A stretch of 64,000 nt of DNA from Alphaproteobacteria bacterium. GTDB taxonomy: Bacteria; Pseudomonadota; Alphaproteobacteria; UBA8366; Aestuariispiraceae. The position numbers were made by a program, and so were the translations under genes. The stretch is taken from positions 248,001-312,000 of the forward strand of contig JASJDC010000001.1 of NCBI GenBank assembly GCA_030065235.1, read 5' to 3'. The notes under the pieces are model-generated. The model had not been told where the DNA came from. It saw nothing but the letters and a program-made list of their open reading frames with translations, and searched no databases. Within the stretch, counting starts at the first letter, position 1, and every line of letters starts with the position of its first letter. Positions 51,381 through 61,535 of this stretch are shown here, one piece after another.

Positions 51381-51917
51381 ATGTCCGCCAAAGGCAAACA
51401 GCCGAAACGCGCCCGTCGCAGCGCCGCCCGATTGGCCGCGGTTCAAACGCTCTATGAACTTGACTTGTCCCGGCGTCCGGCTGTCTCGGTCATCGATGAA
51501 TTTATCCGCAAGGGCGGCAAGGCGGATCTGGACGAAAGCGGCGTCTCGGCGGATATCCCGTTCTATGAGGCGCTGGTGACCGGCGTGGTGAAGCGTCGGG
51601 AGGACCTCGACCGCATGATCGACAGCTGTCTGGGCGCGGGCAAGAGCGTCGAACGCATGGAGACGGTGTTGCGCGGGGTGCTGCGCGCCGGCGCCTATGA
51701 GCTCGCTTTCTCGTCGGAGGTCGACGCGCCGGTTGCGATCTCGGAATATGTCGGGGTCGCGGATGCGTTCTTCGGCGGCGGCGAGCCGGCCATCGTGAAT
51801 GGCGTGCTGGATCGGTTGGCCAAGACCGTCCGCGAGAAGGGCGCGGCTGGGGCGGACGGCGGCGCCGATTTAGGGCTCGATCCGGAACCGGAGGCCGCGG
51901 CCGAGCCGGCCCCTTGA
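51381..51917 (+). CDS. nusB: Transcription antitermination factor NusB
   Basis: 178 residues. RNA-binding N-terminus KRARRSAARLAAVQTLYELDLS, then ERMETVLRGVLRAGAYELAFSSEVDAPVAISEYVGVADAFFGGGEPAIVNGVLDRLAKTVR. NusB with NusE and BoxA supports rRNA antitermination. The acidic tail after residue 150 is an extension. Overlaps thiL by one base (TGATG). Confidence 0.95.
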   Translation: MSAKGKQPKRARRSAARLAAVQTLYELDLSRRPAVSVIDEFIRKGGKADLDESGVSADIPFYEALVTGVVKRREDLDRMIDSCLGAGKSVERMETVLRGVLRAGAYELAFSSEVDAPVAISEYVGVADAFFGGGEPAIVNGVLDRLAKTVREKGAAGADGGADLGLDPEPEAAAEPAP

Positions 51918-52933
51918 TGGCTGAACCGACGTCCCGCGCGTCCGGGCTCGGAGAGTTCGGCCGTATCGCCACGTTCTTCGCGCCGCTGACCGAAGGCGAG
52001 CCGGGTGCGCGACGCCTGACTGACGACGCGGCGGTGTTGAGGGTGGAGCCCGACCGGGACCTCGTGATCACCACCGACACGCTTGTTGAAGCGGTGCATT
52101 ATCGCGGGCCGGAAGCGCCCGGCGCAATTGCGCGCAAACTGCTCCGGGTTTCATTGTCGGATCTGGCGGCCAAAGGGGCCGCGCCGCGCGCCTATACGCT
52201 CAATTTAGCGTTGCCTACCGAGACCGACGACGCCTGGGTCGAGGCTTTCGCACGCGGTTTGGCCGAGGATCAAAGCCTCTATGGCGTCACTCTGATCGGC
52301 GGCGACAGTGTCTCGACGCCGGGCCCGGCGGTCCTCACCGCGACCTTCATCGGAAGCGCGCCGAAAGGCGGCGCGCTGCGGCGCAGCGGCGCGCGAGAAG
52401 GGGATCATGTTTGGGTCACGGGGACGATCGGGGACGGCGCGTTCGGACTGGACTGCGCGCGCGGTGACTTTCCGGATCTGCCCTATGCGGCGCGGGAAGC
52501 GCTGATCGGCGCCTATGAGACTCCAGAGCCGCCCGTCGGGTACGGCGCCGCTCTGATCGGCCTGGCGCGCGCGGCGACCGACATTTCGGACGGGCTCGTC
52601 GCCGATCTTGGTCATGTCTGCCGCGTCTCCGGCCTTTGCGCGACCTTAGAGACGACGACGATCCCGCTTTCTGACCCGGTCGCGGGCCTTATCGCCGATC
52701 AACCGGATCAGATGATCCAGGCGATCACGGGGGGAGACGATTACCAGATCCTGTTCGCCGCGCCGGCGGACGCCGCCGGGGAGGTCATCCGACGGGCCGA
52801 GCGGGCCGATGTCCGCGTCACCCGGATCGGCGTGATGGGGCCTTCGATATCGGCTTCCGAGGACCCGGTGTCGGTCCTCGATTCCGAAGGCCAACGCCTG
52901 GCCATCGGCGCGCCCGGGTATCAGCACCGCTGA
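51917..52933 (+). CDS. thiL: Thiamine-monophosphate kinase
   Basis: 338 residues. Features: GLGEFGRIATFFAPLT, TDDAAVLRVEPDRDLVITTDTLVEAVHY, KLLRVSLSDLAAKGAAPRAYTLNLALP, GGDSVSTPGPAVLTATFIG and ATDISDGLVADLGHVC with Mg-binding aspartates. It phosphorylates TMP to thiamine pyrophosphate. Start ATG overlaps nusB by one base, so it is translationally coupled. Confidence 0.96.
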   Translation: MAEPTSRASGLGEFGRIATFFAPLTEGEPGARRLTDDAAVLRVEPDRDLVITTDTLVEAVHYRGPEAPGAIARKLLRVSLSDLAAKGAAPRAYTLNLALPTETDDAWVEAFARGLAEDQSLYGVTLIGGDSVSTPGPAVLTATFIGSAPKGGALRRSGAREGDHVWVTGTIGDGAFGLDCARGDFPDLPYAAREALIGAYETPEPPVGYGAALIGLARAATDISDGLVADLGHVCRVSGLCATLETTTIPLSDPVAGLIADQPDQMIQAITGGDDYQILFAAPADAAGEVIRRAERADVRVTRIGVMGPSISASEDPVSVLDSEGQRLAIGAPGYQHR

Positions 52934-53019
52934 CAGCGGTTTCTTCGCAACAATCGGCCCCACTGTTCGATGGCCAATTTGGCGACGATTGCCTATGTAA
53001 GCCGAATGAAGGCGGACCG

Positions 53020-53469
53020 ATGAAGAAGCTGCTTCTGATCCTGATTCCGGTGCTGTTGCTGCTCGGCGGCGGCGGCGCGGTGGTCTATTTCCTGTATTTG
53101 AAGGACGAGTTGGCCGCGAATTCCGAGCCGGAACCGCCGCCGCCCCCGCCGCCGCCTCTGCTCGTGCCGCTCGAATCGATAACGATCCCGGTGATCCGCC
53201 AAGGCTCGATCAAGAAGTTCGTGTTGCTGAAGATCACGCTTCAAGTGAAACATCAGGAGGGCAAGGAACTGGCCATCGTCGCCATGCCGCGCATCCGCGA
53301 TCACAGCATCCGCGCGCTTCACAGCTTTTTTGCCTCGGTGCCGGTTGACGCGCCGATCAGCATCGTCTCCCTTAAGAATCGTCTTCGCAAAGTGGCGGCT
53401 GAATCGATCGGGACCGAACCCCTGGTCGATGTGCTGATCGAGGGCATTTACGAGAAACGCGGCGGATAG
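53020..53469 (+). CDS. FliL-like flagellar basal-body-associated protein
   Basis: 149 residues. One N-terminal membrane helix (LLLILIPVLLLLGGGGAVVYFLYL) is followed by a run of eight prolines near residues 43-50. A periplasmic domain then contains FVLLKITLQVKHQEGKELAIVAMPRIRDHSIRALHSFFASV. The topology and the MPRIRD block fit FliL, which assists MotA/MotB function. No flagellar genes are adjacent. The match is by topology and pattern, not full motif coverage. Confidence 0.65.
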   Translation: MKKLLLILIPVLLLLGGGGAVVYFLYLKDELAANSEPEPPPPPPPPLLVPLESITIPVIRQGSIKKFVLLKITLQVKHQEGKELAIVAMPRIRDHSIRALHSFFASVPVDAPISIVSLKNRLRKVAAESIGTEPLVDVLIEGIYEKRGG

Positions 53470-53519
53470 CCGACCGGCGAACACGGGCTCCTGAGGCCCC
53501 GATGGGCATGAGCGCCTGA

Positions 53520-54779
53520 ATGATCGACACGACAGCCGATAACGCCGCCAGAAGCGCCGGCGGCGACCCGACCAAGCGGAACGTCTTCATCCTGTCCGCC
53601 TGTCTGGCTTTGTCGATGACGGGCACCAGCCTGAATATGGTGATCTCGGCGCTGACCGGCCAGGCGCTGGCCAGCAAGACGGCCGCGATCGCCGTGCCGT
53701 TTTTCGGCGAGATTCCGGAAGTCGCCTTCGCCACTTTGCCGCTGACCATGCAATTCATCGGCACGATGATCGCGACGATCCCGGCCTCGATGTTCATGCG
53801 CCGGGTCGGCCGCCGGATCGGATTCACCCTGGGTCAGGTGATCGGCGTCGTTGGTTCGGGCCTGGCCTGCTACGCGATCATCCTGGGCGAGTTCTGGATG
53901 TTCGTCGCCTGCGGCTTGCTGATCGGCTTCCACAATGCGTTCTGGCAGTATTACCGGTTTGCGGCCTCGGAGACGGCGAGCCCTGCCTTCAAGAGCAAGG
54001 CGATCTCCCTGGTTATGGCGGGCGGGGTCGTCGCGGCGATTTTCGGGCCCGAATTGGCGAAACTCAGCAATGATCTTCTGGCGCCGGTCTCCTTCGCCGG
54101 CTCTTTCGCGGCGATTTCGGTGTTGTGCATGGTCACGATCGTCCTGCTGCAATTCGTGCGCATCCCGAGTCTGACCGCCGAGGAGCGCAAGGACAGCGGC
54201 CGGCCCCTGGCGGAAATCGCGCGGCAGCCGGCCTTCCTGGTCGCGCTTCTGGCGGCGATGTTCGGATACGCGTCGATGTCGCTGGTTATGACGGCGACGC
54301 CCTTGGCGATGGCGGTCTGCGGCTTCGGATTGGCCGATACGGCGTTCGTGATCCAGTGGCACGCCTTGGGCATGTTCGCACCGAGCTTTTTCACCGGCTC
54401 CCTGATTCGCAAATTCGGGGTCCTGACCATCATCAAGGCCGGCGCGGTTCTCGTCGGCGGCTGCGTTCTTGTCAGCCTCTCCGGCATCGCGCTGTCGGAT
54501 TTCTGGGTCGCGCTTGTCTTGCTCGGGATCGGCTGGAATTTCATGTTCATCGGCGGCACTGCGCTGTTGACCGAGACCTATCGACCGGCCGAGCGCAACA
54601 AGGTGCAGGCGATGAACGATTTCCTCGTCTTCGGAACCGTCTCCGTCGCATCGCTGTCCGCCGGCCTGCTGCAGCATATGGTCGGCTGGGAGGCGGTGAA
54701 TCTGGCGATCACGGTTCCGGTCGGGATCGCCTTTCTCGCGGCGTTGACGCTGCGCCTGCGGGGCGGCGTTCGGGCCTAG
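53520..54779 (+). CDS. MFS transporter
   Basis: 419 residues, about 12 hydrophobic segments. The MFS motif appears as MFMRRVGRRIGFTLGQVIGVVGSGLACYA, and the second half begins near FLVALLAAMFGYASMSLVM. It ends with LQHMVGWEAVNLAITVPVGIAFLAALTLRLRGG. Substrate cannot be assigned. Small export or drug/metabolite carriers of this type are common near fliL/thiL in related genomes. Confidence 0.85.
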   Translation: MIDTTADNAARSAGGDPTKRNVFILSACLALSMTGTSLNMVISALTGQALASKTAAIAVPFFGEIPEVAFATLPLTMQFIGTMIATIPASMFMRRVGRRIGFTLGQVIGVVGSGLACYAIILGEFWMFVACGLLIGFHNAFWQYYRFAASETASPAFKSKAISLVMAGGVVAAIFGPELAKLSNDLLAPVSFAGSFAAISVLCMVTIVLLQFVRIPSLTAEERKDSGRPLAEIARQPAFLVALLAAMFGYASMSLVMTATPLAMAVCGFGLADTAFVIQWHALGMFAPSFFTGSLIRKFGVLTIIKAGAVLVGGCVLVSLSGIALSDFWVALVLLGIGWNFMFIGGTALLTETYRPAERNKVQAMNDFLVFGTVSVASLSAGLLQHMVGWEAVNLAITVPVGIAFLAALTLRLRGGVRA

Positions 54780-55079
54780 GCCCAGGCCGCCGCAAGAGAC
54801 CGTCACGCGGCGCAAAACTCCGCCAGCGCTCACTTGCACTGGCCGCAGGCTTCCCGTACTTTTCGCGCGCCTTTCGCACCGGACTCCTCCGAGCGCTGGA
54901 AGGCGCCTTACAGAGTGGGAAAAGCGGGGCGCGGCAATGGGAAGGCGCGCACCGTCTCAGCAATATCAATAGGCGGCCGGATCGGACCCCCCGACTTGGC
55001 GTCGACCGTTGGCCCCTGCAACACGCGGGCGCCGGTCGACGCGTATCGGCCGCAGCGAGTGGGAAGGGTTACCAAGGGA
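54780..55079. other. Intergenic region upstream of hppA
   Basis: 300 GC-rich bases. The hppA frame is open back to 54834, but the residues there are not HppA-like. No terminator, RNA gene or ORF of its own was recognised; the hppA promoter should lie here. Confidence 0.4.
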
Positions 55080-57152
55080 ATGATTACGCTCATCATTGCG
55101 TGCGGCGTTCTGGCCATCGTCTACGGCGTCTGGGCGTCCCGCAGCATCCTCAGCGCCAGCGCGGGCTCGGAGCGGATGCAGGAAATCGCCGGCGCGATTC
55201 AGGAAGGCGCGGCCGCGTATCTCAATCGGCAATACACCACCATCGGCGTGGTCGGGATCGTTGTCGCCGTCGTGCTCTTGGTGACGTTGGGCGTCACCAC
55301 CGCCGTAGGTTTTCTGATCGGCGCCGTGATGTCAGGCGCGGCCGGCTATATCGGCATGAACGTCTCGGTGCGGGCCAATGTGCGGACGACCGAAGCGGCC
55401 CGGACCAGCCTGACGCACGGTCTGGATATCTCTTTCAAGGCGGGCGCGGTCACCGGCATGCTGGTGGCGGGTTTGGCGCTGCTGTCGATCGCCGTCTATT
55501 ACGTCATCCTCGACGCGATTGGGGCCACTGGGCGCGACATGATCAACCCGATCGTCGGCCTCGCCTTCGGCGCGTCGCTGATTTCGATCTTCGCACGGCT
55601 CGGCGGCGGCATCTTCACCAAAGGGGCCGATGTCGGCGCCGATCTGGTCGGTAAGGTCGAAGCGGGCATCCCCGAGGACGATCCGCGCAATCCGGGTGTG
55701 ATCGCCGATAATGTCGGCGACAATGTCGGCGACTGCGCCGGCATGGCGGCCGACCTGTTCGAGACCTACGTCGTCACCGTCGGCGCGACCATGGTCCTGG
55801 CGCTGATCTTCCTGGCGAACGATCCGAACCTGCAGAACATGCTGCTCTATCCGATGGCGATCGGCGCGGTCTGTCTGGTGACCTCGATCATCGGCACCTT
55901 CTTCGTCCGTCTCGGCGCGTCGAACAACATCATGGGCGCGCTCTACAAGGGCTTCTTCGCCTCGGCTGTGTTGGGCGCTATCGCGCTCTTTCCGGCGACC
56001 GCGTTCACCGTCGGCACGGCGACGGAATTCACCATCGGTGGGACCACCTTCACCGGGCTGGATATGTTCTGGTGCGGCGTCGTCGGCCTGGTGCTGACCG
56101 GCCTGATCGTCTGGGTGACCGAATATTACACCTCGACCGAATACCGTCCGGTGCGGTCGGTGGCGCAATCGTCGGAAACCGGGCATGGCACGAATGTCAT
56201 CCAGGGCCTCGCGGTCTCGATGGAGGCGACGGCGGTGCCGGCTATCCTGATCTGCGCCGCGATCATCGTGACCTATCTCTTGGCCGGTCTGTTTGGGATC
56301 GCCATCGCGGTGACCACGATGCTGGCGCTGGCCGGCATGGTCGTCGCCCTAGACGCCTATGGTCCGGTGACCGACAATGCGGGCGGGATCGCCGAGATGG
56401 CCGATCTGGAGGAGAGCGTCCGGAACACGACCGACGCGCTCGACGCCGTCGGCAACACGACCAAGGCGGTCACCAAGGGCTATGCGATCGGCTCCGCCGG
56501 TCTTGGCGCGCTGGTGCTGTTCGCCGCCTACACGGCCGATCTCGACGTCTATTTCAGCGATGTCAGCGTGGATTTCTCCCTGAGCAACCCCTATGTCGTC
56601 GTCGGTCTGCTGTTGGGCGGCCTGCTGCCCTATCTGTTCGGCGCAATGAGCATGACGGCTGTCGGTCGCGCCGGCGGTGCGGTCGTCGTCGAGGTACGGC
56701 GTCAGTTCAAGGAACTGCCGGGCATCATGGAAGGCACCACCAAGCCGGAATACGGCCGCTGTGTCGACATGCTGACCAAAACGGCGATCAAAGAGATGAT
56801 CATCCCTAGCTTGCTGCCGATCTTCTCGCCGATCGTGTTGTATTTCGTGATCGCGGCGATCGCGGGCCAAGGGGCGGCCTTCGCCGCGCTTGGCGCGTTG
56901 TTGCTCGGCGTGATCGTGACGGGCCTGTTCGTTGCGATCTCGATGACCGCCGGCGGCGGCGCCTGGGACAACGCCAAGAAATACATCGAAGACGGCAACC
57001 ACGGCGGCAAAGGCTCCGAGGCGCATAAAGCCGCGGTGACCGGCGACACGGTCGGCGATCCCTACAAGGACACCGCCGGCCCGGCCGTGAACCCGATGAT
57101 CAAGATCACCAACATTGTGGCGATCCTGTTACTGGCCGCGCTCGCCCACTAA
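55080..57152 (+). CDS. hppA: K+-independent membrane proton-translocating pyrophosphatase
   Basis: 690 residues, about 16 membrane segments. The catalytic loop is [56 protein letters not shown]. The K+-class site reads [19 protein letters not shown], where the lysine after GNTT replaces the Ala of K+-dependent enzymes. This matches the Rhodospirillum-type enzyme. It couples PPi hydrolysis to proton pumping. The ATG at 55080 begins the first membrane helix. A terminator follows. Confidence 0.96.
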   Translation: MITLIIACGVLAIVYGVWASRSILSASAGSERMQEIAGAIQEGAAAYLNRQYTTIGVVGIVVAVVLLVTLGVTTAVGFLIGAVMSGAAGYIGMNVSVRANVRTTEAARTSLTHGLDISFKAGAVTGMLVAGLALLSIAVYYVILDAIGATGRDMINPIVGLAFGASLISIFARLGGGIFTKGADVGADLVGKVEAGIPEDDPRNPGVIADNVGDNVGDCAGMAADLFETYVVTVGATMVLALIFLANDPNLQNMLLYPMAIGAVCLVTSIIGTFFVRLGASNNIMGALYKGFFASAVLGAIALFPATAFTVGTATEFTIGGTTFTGLDMFWCGVVGLVLTGLIVWVTEYYTSTEYRPVRSVAQSSETGHGTNVIQGLAVSMEATAVPAILICAAIIVTYLLAGLFGIAIAVTTMLALAGMVVALDAYGPVTDNAGGIAEMADLEESVRNTTDALDAVGNTTKAVTKGYAIGSAGLGALVLFAAYTADLDVYFSDVSVDFSLSNPYVVVGLLLGGLLPYLFGAMSMTAVGRAGGAVVVEVRRQFKELPGIMEGTTKPEYGRCVDMLTKTAIKEMIIPSLLPIFSPIVLYFVIAAIAGQGAAFAALGALLLGVIVTGLFVAISMTAGGGAWDNAKKYIEDGNHGGKGSEAHKAAVTGDTVGDPYKDTAGPAVNPMIKITNIVAILLLAALAH

Positions 57153-57176
57153 GCGCGCTCCGGCTGACTTACACAC

Positions 57177-57218
57177 AACCCGCGAGGGCCTCTCCGGCGC
57201 TCGCGGGTTTCTTTTTTC
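57177..57218 (+). terminator. Intrinsic terminator after hppA
   Basis: AACCCGCGAG (57177-57186) pairs with CTCGCGGGTT (57200-57209), followed by TCTTTTTT. It separates hppA from the convergent MscS gene. Confidence 0.88.
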
Positions 57219-57234
57219 CGCGCGAAGGGCGGGA

Positions 57235-59544
57235 TTAGGTCAGCGCGTCCTTTGGATCAGCCGGTTCCTCCATCATCATGTGGACGGTTCGGGTCGGGAA
57301 GGCGAAGGAGACGCCGACCTCATTGGCCAGATCGATCACGTCGCCAATGAAGGCGTGCCGCGCCCGGACATGCGCCTCATAGCCATAGACGTTGAAATAG
57401 CCCCAGAACTCGATATCGATCGAGGAGGCCGCGAAGGTCTTCAGGCCGATATAGCTTTCCTTTGCGTCCGACCGGGGCTGGTCAACATAGATCTCTTTCA
57501 AACGCTCGACGAACCGGTCGAGTTTCTCGCGCGGCGTGTCGTAGGTCAGCGAGATGTCGAACGCCACCTTGCGCCGCTGGCGCTTGCCCCAATTCACAAT
57601 CGCCCGGTCTGAGAGCTGGGCGTTGGGAATAATCAATTGCGCGTCATCGAAGGTCCGCATCCGGGTTGAGCGTAAGCCGACATCCTGCACCATCGCCCAT
57701 TGACCGTCGGTCTCGACCAAGTCGCCGCGCTTGAACGGCCTGTCGGCCATCAACAGCATGCCGCCCAGCATATTCGAGATTGTATCCCGGGAGGCGAAGG
57801 CGAGGGCGACGCCGCCGACCCCAAGACCGGCGATGACCCCTTCGTAGGGCAGACCGACAATGTCGGCGCAGGTGATGACGCCTAGGATGACGATCACCAG
57901 CTTGATGATCCCGGTCGCCAGCGAGGCGACGATTTCATCGACATAAGTGCGGGTCTCTTGCGCCCTGGAGAGAAACAGCCGGCCGACGCCATGCGTTATC
58001 TTATACAAAAGCAGCGTCAGGCCGACGATGGTGATCACGCCGATCGTTTGTCCGACCACGCCAAGGCCGCCCTGACCGACGCCAAGCTCGGCGATCGCGA
58101 TCAGCAGCACGGCGCCGAAGATGACGACCCGCGCCGGCCACGTGTATCCGCTCGTGGTGTTCAGGCCCGTCAATCGGGACGCCAGAGGAAGGATCACACT
58201 TGTGAGGATCAGGCCCGCCAGCACGGCGACGATGAAAGCAACCGCCAGCGCGATCCATTGCCAATTCTCGAGAACGAGATCTCGCTCCAACAACACCGGC
58301 GCGGCGAGTCGAACCCGCTCACGCGTCTTGAAGAAGTTCGTGAACGGCTCTACCGGGGTCACGCCCGGCGCCAGAGGCAGGTCTTGGATTGCGTTGTATA
58401 GGGCTGGCGCCGATCTCAACGTGCTTGGCGAGAACCGCCATTGGTCGAGTTCGCCATCTTCGCCCAACGTCTTTTCAAGCACGATTGAACCCAACGGGTG
58501 GACATAATGGATGTAAGCCGCCGATCGGCCCGGATCGTTGGGGATTTCCTGCATCACGAACAGGCCTGCCCGATCGATGATCTGAACCAGATAGTCCGCC
58601 AAGATCGGCCCCTCGACCGCGGCCAAGGCAGGGGCCAAATAAGACAGGTCCAGCGTCGCCAGCGCCTCCTCGCGGCCGCCCTGAAACCATGTGTCGACGC
58701 CATGCATGAATTGCCGCATCGCCCCGCGTGGGCTGTTGTTCGTGGCCTCCTCAAACTCCGCGTAGGAGGTATGGCCCAGGTCTTCGAGCATGCCTTGCAC
58801 GATATCCTCGAGCTCGACCATGGATTCGAGCAAGATATCCCAGCGGCCGTTCTCGTCCCGCTGGAACCGCAGTTCGTAGCTGACATTGCTGTTGACCGGG
58901 CCGATGCCGAAACTCGCCGTGTCTCCAGGCGGCGCGCCGGGCGCCTGAAAGATACGGAAGGTTGACAAGTTCAATATGCGCCACAGCGCTGTTAGACGCC
59001 GTGTGCGAGAGGCGTTTTCCGAGACGTCGCGGGTCTCCTCCGCTTCAAACTGTAAGAGCGGCGCGAAGAACCGGATCGCCGATGGCCGTCCGCCGACGAA
59101 GGCGTCATTCATCCCGGTTATGACGGTTCGCAGCGTCTCTCGAGGCGAAAACTCGGCGCTGATGCGGCGTCCGCTCGCTGCGACATTTTCAACACGACGG
59201 GCGTTCAGATACTCGCCAGCGTCGTACCGCCCGGTTAGGGATTGGCCGTCCGCCGAAAGGGCAAAGACCAAGGCTCCGCTTTGATCGCCGACGGTCCAGG
59301 TTCCACTGATCTGGCGGCCGTCGACGCGCGCCGTGATCCGGCCGTCTCCCGGTTGTACGGTTCCTGTTACCCGGTCGCCCTCCTGGGTCAATGTGATCAG
59401 CGAAGCTTGGTTTCGTGAAATGGCCTGCCACTCGCCGGTCCAACGCGGCGGTTCCTGCGCCCAGACGGCGTCTAAGCACAGCAGAATGCCGGCCAGCGCG
59501 AGGAGCGTAAGCAGCAGCGGCGCAGGACGTGAGACCCGTTTCAT
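57235..59544 (-). CDS. MscS-family mechanosensitive ion channel with large N-terminal region
   Basis: 769 residues. A signal peptide (LLLTLLALAGILLCLDAVWA) precedes about 390 extracytoplasmic residues with no clear family, starting with a small beta domain (WTGEWQAISRNQASLITLTQEGDRVTGTV). Several membrane helices follow. The MscS pore and beta domain are visible in GVIAGLGVGGVALAFASRDTISNMLGGMLLMADRPFKRGDLVE and RTFDDAQLIIPNAQLSDRAIVNW. It should release solutes on osmotic downshock. The stop lies just past the hppA terminator, so the genes converge. Confidence 0.9.
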   Translation of the reverse strand: MKRVSRPAPLLLTLLALAGILLCLDAVWAQEPPRWTGEWQAISRNQASLITLTQEGDRVTGTVQPGDGRITARVDGRQISGTWTVGDQSGALVFALSADGQSLTGRYDAGEYLNARRVENVAASGRRISAEFSPRETLRTVITGMNDAFVGGRPSAIRFFAPLLQFEAEETRDVSENASRTRRLTALWRILNLSTFRIFQAPGAPPGDTASFGIGPVNSNVSYELRFQRDENGRWDILLESMVELEDIVQGMLEDLGHTSYAEFEEATNNSPRGAMRQFMHGVDTWFQGGREEALATLDLSYLAPALAAVEGPILADYLVQIIDRAGLFVMQEIPNDPGRSAAYIHYVHPLGSIVLEKTLGEDGELDQWRFSPSTLRSAPALYNAIQDLPLAPGVTPVEPFTNFFKTRERVRLAAPVLLERDLVLENWQWIALAVAFIVAVLAGLILTSVILPLASRLTGLNTTSGYTWPARVVIFGAVLLIAIAELGVGQGGLGVVGQTIGVITIVGLTLLLYKITHGVGRLFLSRAQETRTYVDEIVASLATGIIKLVIVILGVITCADIVGLPYEGVIAGLGVGGVALAFASRDTISNMLGGMLLMADRPFKRGDLVETDGQWAMVQDVGLRSTRMRTFDDAQLIIPNAQLSDRAIVNWGKRQRRKVAFDISLTYDTPREKLDRFVERLKEIYVDQPRSDAKESYIGLKTFAASSIDIEFWGYFNVYGYEAHVRARHAFIGDVIDLANEVGVSFAFPTRTVHMMMEEPADPKDALT

Positions 59545-59624
59545 ACGTCAGTATGGTAAATGGATTCGGGCGCGGGCCAGAGATAAGCCGAGCGACGTTC
59601 AGGCGATATGCAGTTGGTGTGGCT

Positions 59625-60080
59625 TTAACCGCCCAACGGATTGCCGCGGCCGAGATTCCCAAAGATTTGTTCGAAAAAGCCCAGCTCTTTCCCGGCCGTC
59701 GGCGTGACCCTGTCGCTGGAGGCGATGTCGCGCGCATCGTCTTCCGAATAGCGCTCAACGTGCTGCAGCACGCCTTGTTCGTCGAAATACATCGCCAGAA
59801 CCTGTTGCTCGACGATTTCCTGGTCCATGAACGCCCACTGTTCCGTGGTGCGGCTCATATAGTACCAGACATTGGAGTCGAAGGTGCCGAGTACAGAGGG
59901 CGTGCCAATCATGGTGGCCACGTCATTTTTGTTGGCGACGCCGAGCTCCAGTTTCTCCAATTGCGCTTCGCGCGGAAGGTTCCCGCGCAAAGAGGTCTTC
60001 GGCGTGCAGGCCCCAAGCGCCACAGCGACAAAGACGCCGAGCGCGATCGGGCGGATCAAGGCTTTGGCAAGCGTGTGTGT
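59625..60080 (-). CDS. bamE: Outer membrane assembly lipoprotein BamE (SmpA/OmlA)
   Basis: 151 residues from the ATG at 60080. The lipobox is LGAC with the lipidated Cys26. The SmpA/OmlA domain has LEKLELGVANKNDVATMIGTPSVLGTFDSNVWYYMS, a typical BamE core. It supports BamA-dependent outer-membrane protein insertion. It diverges from the cytochrome chaperone gene. Confidence 0.93.
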   Translation of the reverse strand, partial: THTLAKALIRPIALGVFVAVALGACTPKTSLRGNLPREAQLEKLELGVANKNDVATMIGTPSVLGTFDSNVWYYMSRTTEQWAFMDQEIVEQQVLAMYFDEQGVLQHVERYSEDDARDIASSDRVTPTAGKELGFFEQIFGNLGRGNPLGG

Positions 60081-60267
60081 CATCAAAATCGGTTCCGTTC
60101 GTCCTGTCGGCGCCCCCAGCACTCTTGACGGGGCGCTTGCGCGACCCGTTATAGGGCCAGCGGCGGACAGCGGGAAGATGCCCTCGGATGGCGGTATTTG
60201 TCAATTCAGGCCTCGGTTTCGTCGCCTCGCGGACGCGTCGCGCAATACGCCGATGAAAGGGAAAAGA

Positions 60268-60840
60268 GTGGACCTTGGGAGAACCATTCGCCGCGTAATG
60301 GGCTTCAACACCGGCGTTGCGCCGGCGGAAGCGCTTTATGGCCAAGTCGTCAACGCGGCCCGCCAGCCTATGCTCTACAACGCGTATGGTGTGCCGGACA
60401 CGGTGGATGGGCGGTTTGACATGATCGTTCTGCATCTCTTTTTGCTGATCGACCGTTTCTCCGGCGAGGGTCGTCAGCATCCGGTCTTGCAAGCGGTGCT
60501 GGAGGAGTTGTTCGTCGATATGGACCGATCGCTGCGAGAGCTGGGTGCAGGGGATACAGGTGTGAAAAAGCGTATTCACGTGATGATCGATTCGCTCTAC
60601 GGCCGACTCGAGGCCTATAATCAGGCGCTAAAGGGCGGAGAGGCAGAAATGGCGGCGGCCTTGGCCAGAAATGTCTACCGCGCGCCGGACGCCGCTCCCG
60701 CCGGCGTAGAAAGTCTGACCGGCTACGTCTACCGGGCGCGGGAGACGCTGGCGGGGCAAACGGAAGACGCAATCCTGGCGGGCGCTGTTCAGTTTCCGAT
60801 GGGCGAGGCCGGCGAGCCGCAATGGGCGGGGCGATTATGA
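60268..60840 (+). CDS. Ubiquinol-cytochrome c chaperone family protein
   Basis: About 190 residues. The CBP3/UQCC domain reads ALYGQVVNAARQPMLYNAYGVPDTVDGRFDMIVLHLFLLIDRF and FVDMDRSLRELGAGDTGVKKRIHVMIDSLYGRLEAYNQAL. GTG 60268 is preceded by AAAGGGA at good spacing; an ATG 15 bases upstream at 60253 is the alternative. In eukaryotes the family helps assemble cytochrome b of complex III. In alphaproteobacteria it usually lies between bamE and yceD, as here. It overlaps yceD by four bases. Confidence 0.9.
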   Translation: MDLGRTIRRVMGFNTGVAPAEALYGQVVNAARQPMLYNAYGVPDTVDGRFDMIVLHLFLLIDRFSGEGRQHPVLQAVLEELFVDMDRSLRELGAGDTGVKKRIHVMIDSLYGRLEAYNQALKGGEAEMAAALARNVYRAPDAAPAGVESLTGYVYRARETLAGQTEDAILAGAVQFPMGEAGEPQWAGRL

Positions 60841-61418
60841 CGACCAGCACGGAATCCAAACCGAAAGACGCGCAAGACCGCGAATTCTCGCACTGGATTC
60901 AGCCTGGAGATATTCCGGCCGGCGGTCGCGGAATACGACTTGAGGCCAATACAGAACAAATGGCGGCCTTAGCCGGCCGTTTTGGTTTGCACAGCATCGA
61001 CGGGCTGTCGCTGGAAGCGAAGGCGCGGCCGGTCGGCGGCGGGCCGAATGTGCTCGTGCACGGGCGGGTCTTGGCGAAATTGCAACAGATCTGTGCGGTC
61101 ACGCTTGAGCCCGTTCAGGCCTCGATCGACGAGACATTCGATACGGAATTCGGACCGGTCGAAGAAGCGGTCGGGGTCGAACTGAGTCTAAGCGACGCAG
61201 ACCCGGTGGAGCCGTTCGAAGAAGGGGGGATCGATGTCGGCGAACTGGCGGCGCAGCATCTTGCGTTGGCGCTTGATCCCTATCCGCGCGCGCCCGGGGT
61301 CTCGCTGGAACAAGCATTGGCGCCGAAGGGCGCCGGCGCGGTGCTCGAACTCAACCAACCGAGCGGCCCCTTCGCGGCGCTGCAGAAACTGAAGGACTCG
61401 GCCGAACCTCAAGGGTAG
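60837..61418 (+). CDS. YceD/DUF177 family protein
   Basis: 193 residues from the ATG at 60837 (ATGA overlap). The DUF177 core reads FGLHSIDGLSLEAKARPVGGGPNVLVHGRVLAKLQQICAVTLEPVQASIDETFDTEFGP and DVGELAAQHLALALDPYPRAPG. The family is linked to 23S rRNA maturation and L32/PlsX expression. Upstream of rpmF-plsX-fabH in the conserved order. Confidence 0.93.
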   Translation: MTTSTESKPKDAQDREFSHWIQPGDIPAGGRGIRLEANTEQMAALAGRFGLHSIDGLSLEAKARPVGGGPNVLVHGRVLAKLQQICAVTLEPVQASIDETFDTEFGPVEEAVGVELSLSDADPVEPFEEGGIDVGELAAQHLALALDPYPRAPGVSLEQALAPKGAGAVLELNQPSGPFAALQKLKDSAEPQG

Positions 61419-61535
61419 CGCTGCTCTGAGCGCTCCGTTGAATGATGGGATGCGCTTTCCGTTTCCGCCGCTTGCTCCGCCAGAGTAAATCGCCTATGAA
61501 CCCGCTCGCTTTTCACAAATTCGAAAGTCAAGAAA

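Noticed and set aside
53448-54839. 463-codon minus-strand frame opposite the MFS gene
   Set aside because: Antisense shadow, extremely Arg/Asp/His/Gln rich, no RBS or domain.
54125-55654. 509-codon plus-strand frame crossing from the MFS gene into hppA
   Set aside because: Out of frame with both real genes and low-complexity Arg-rich translation.
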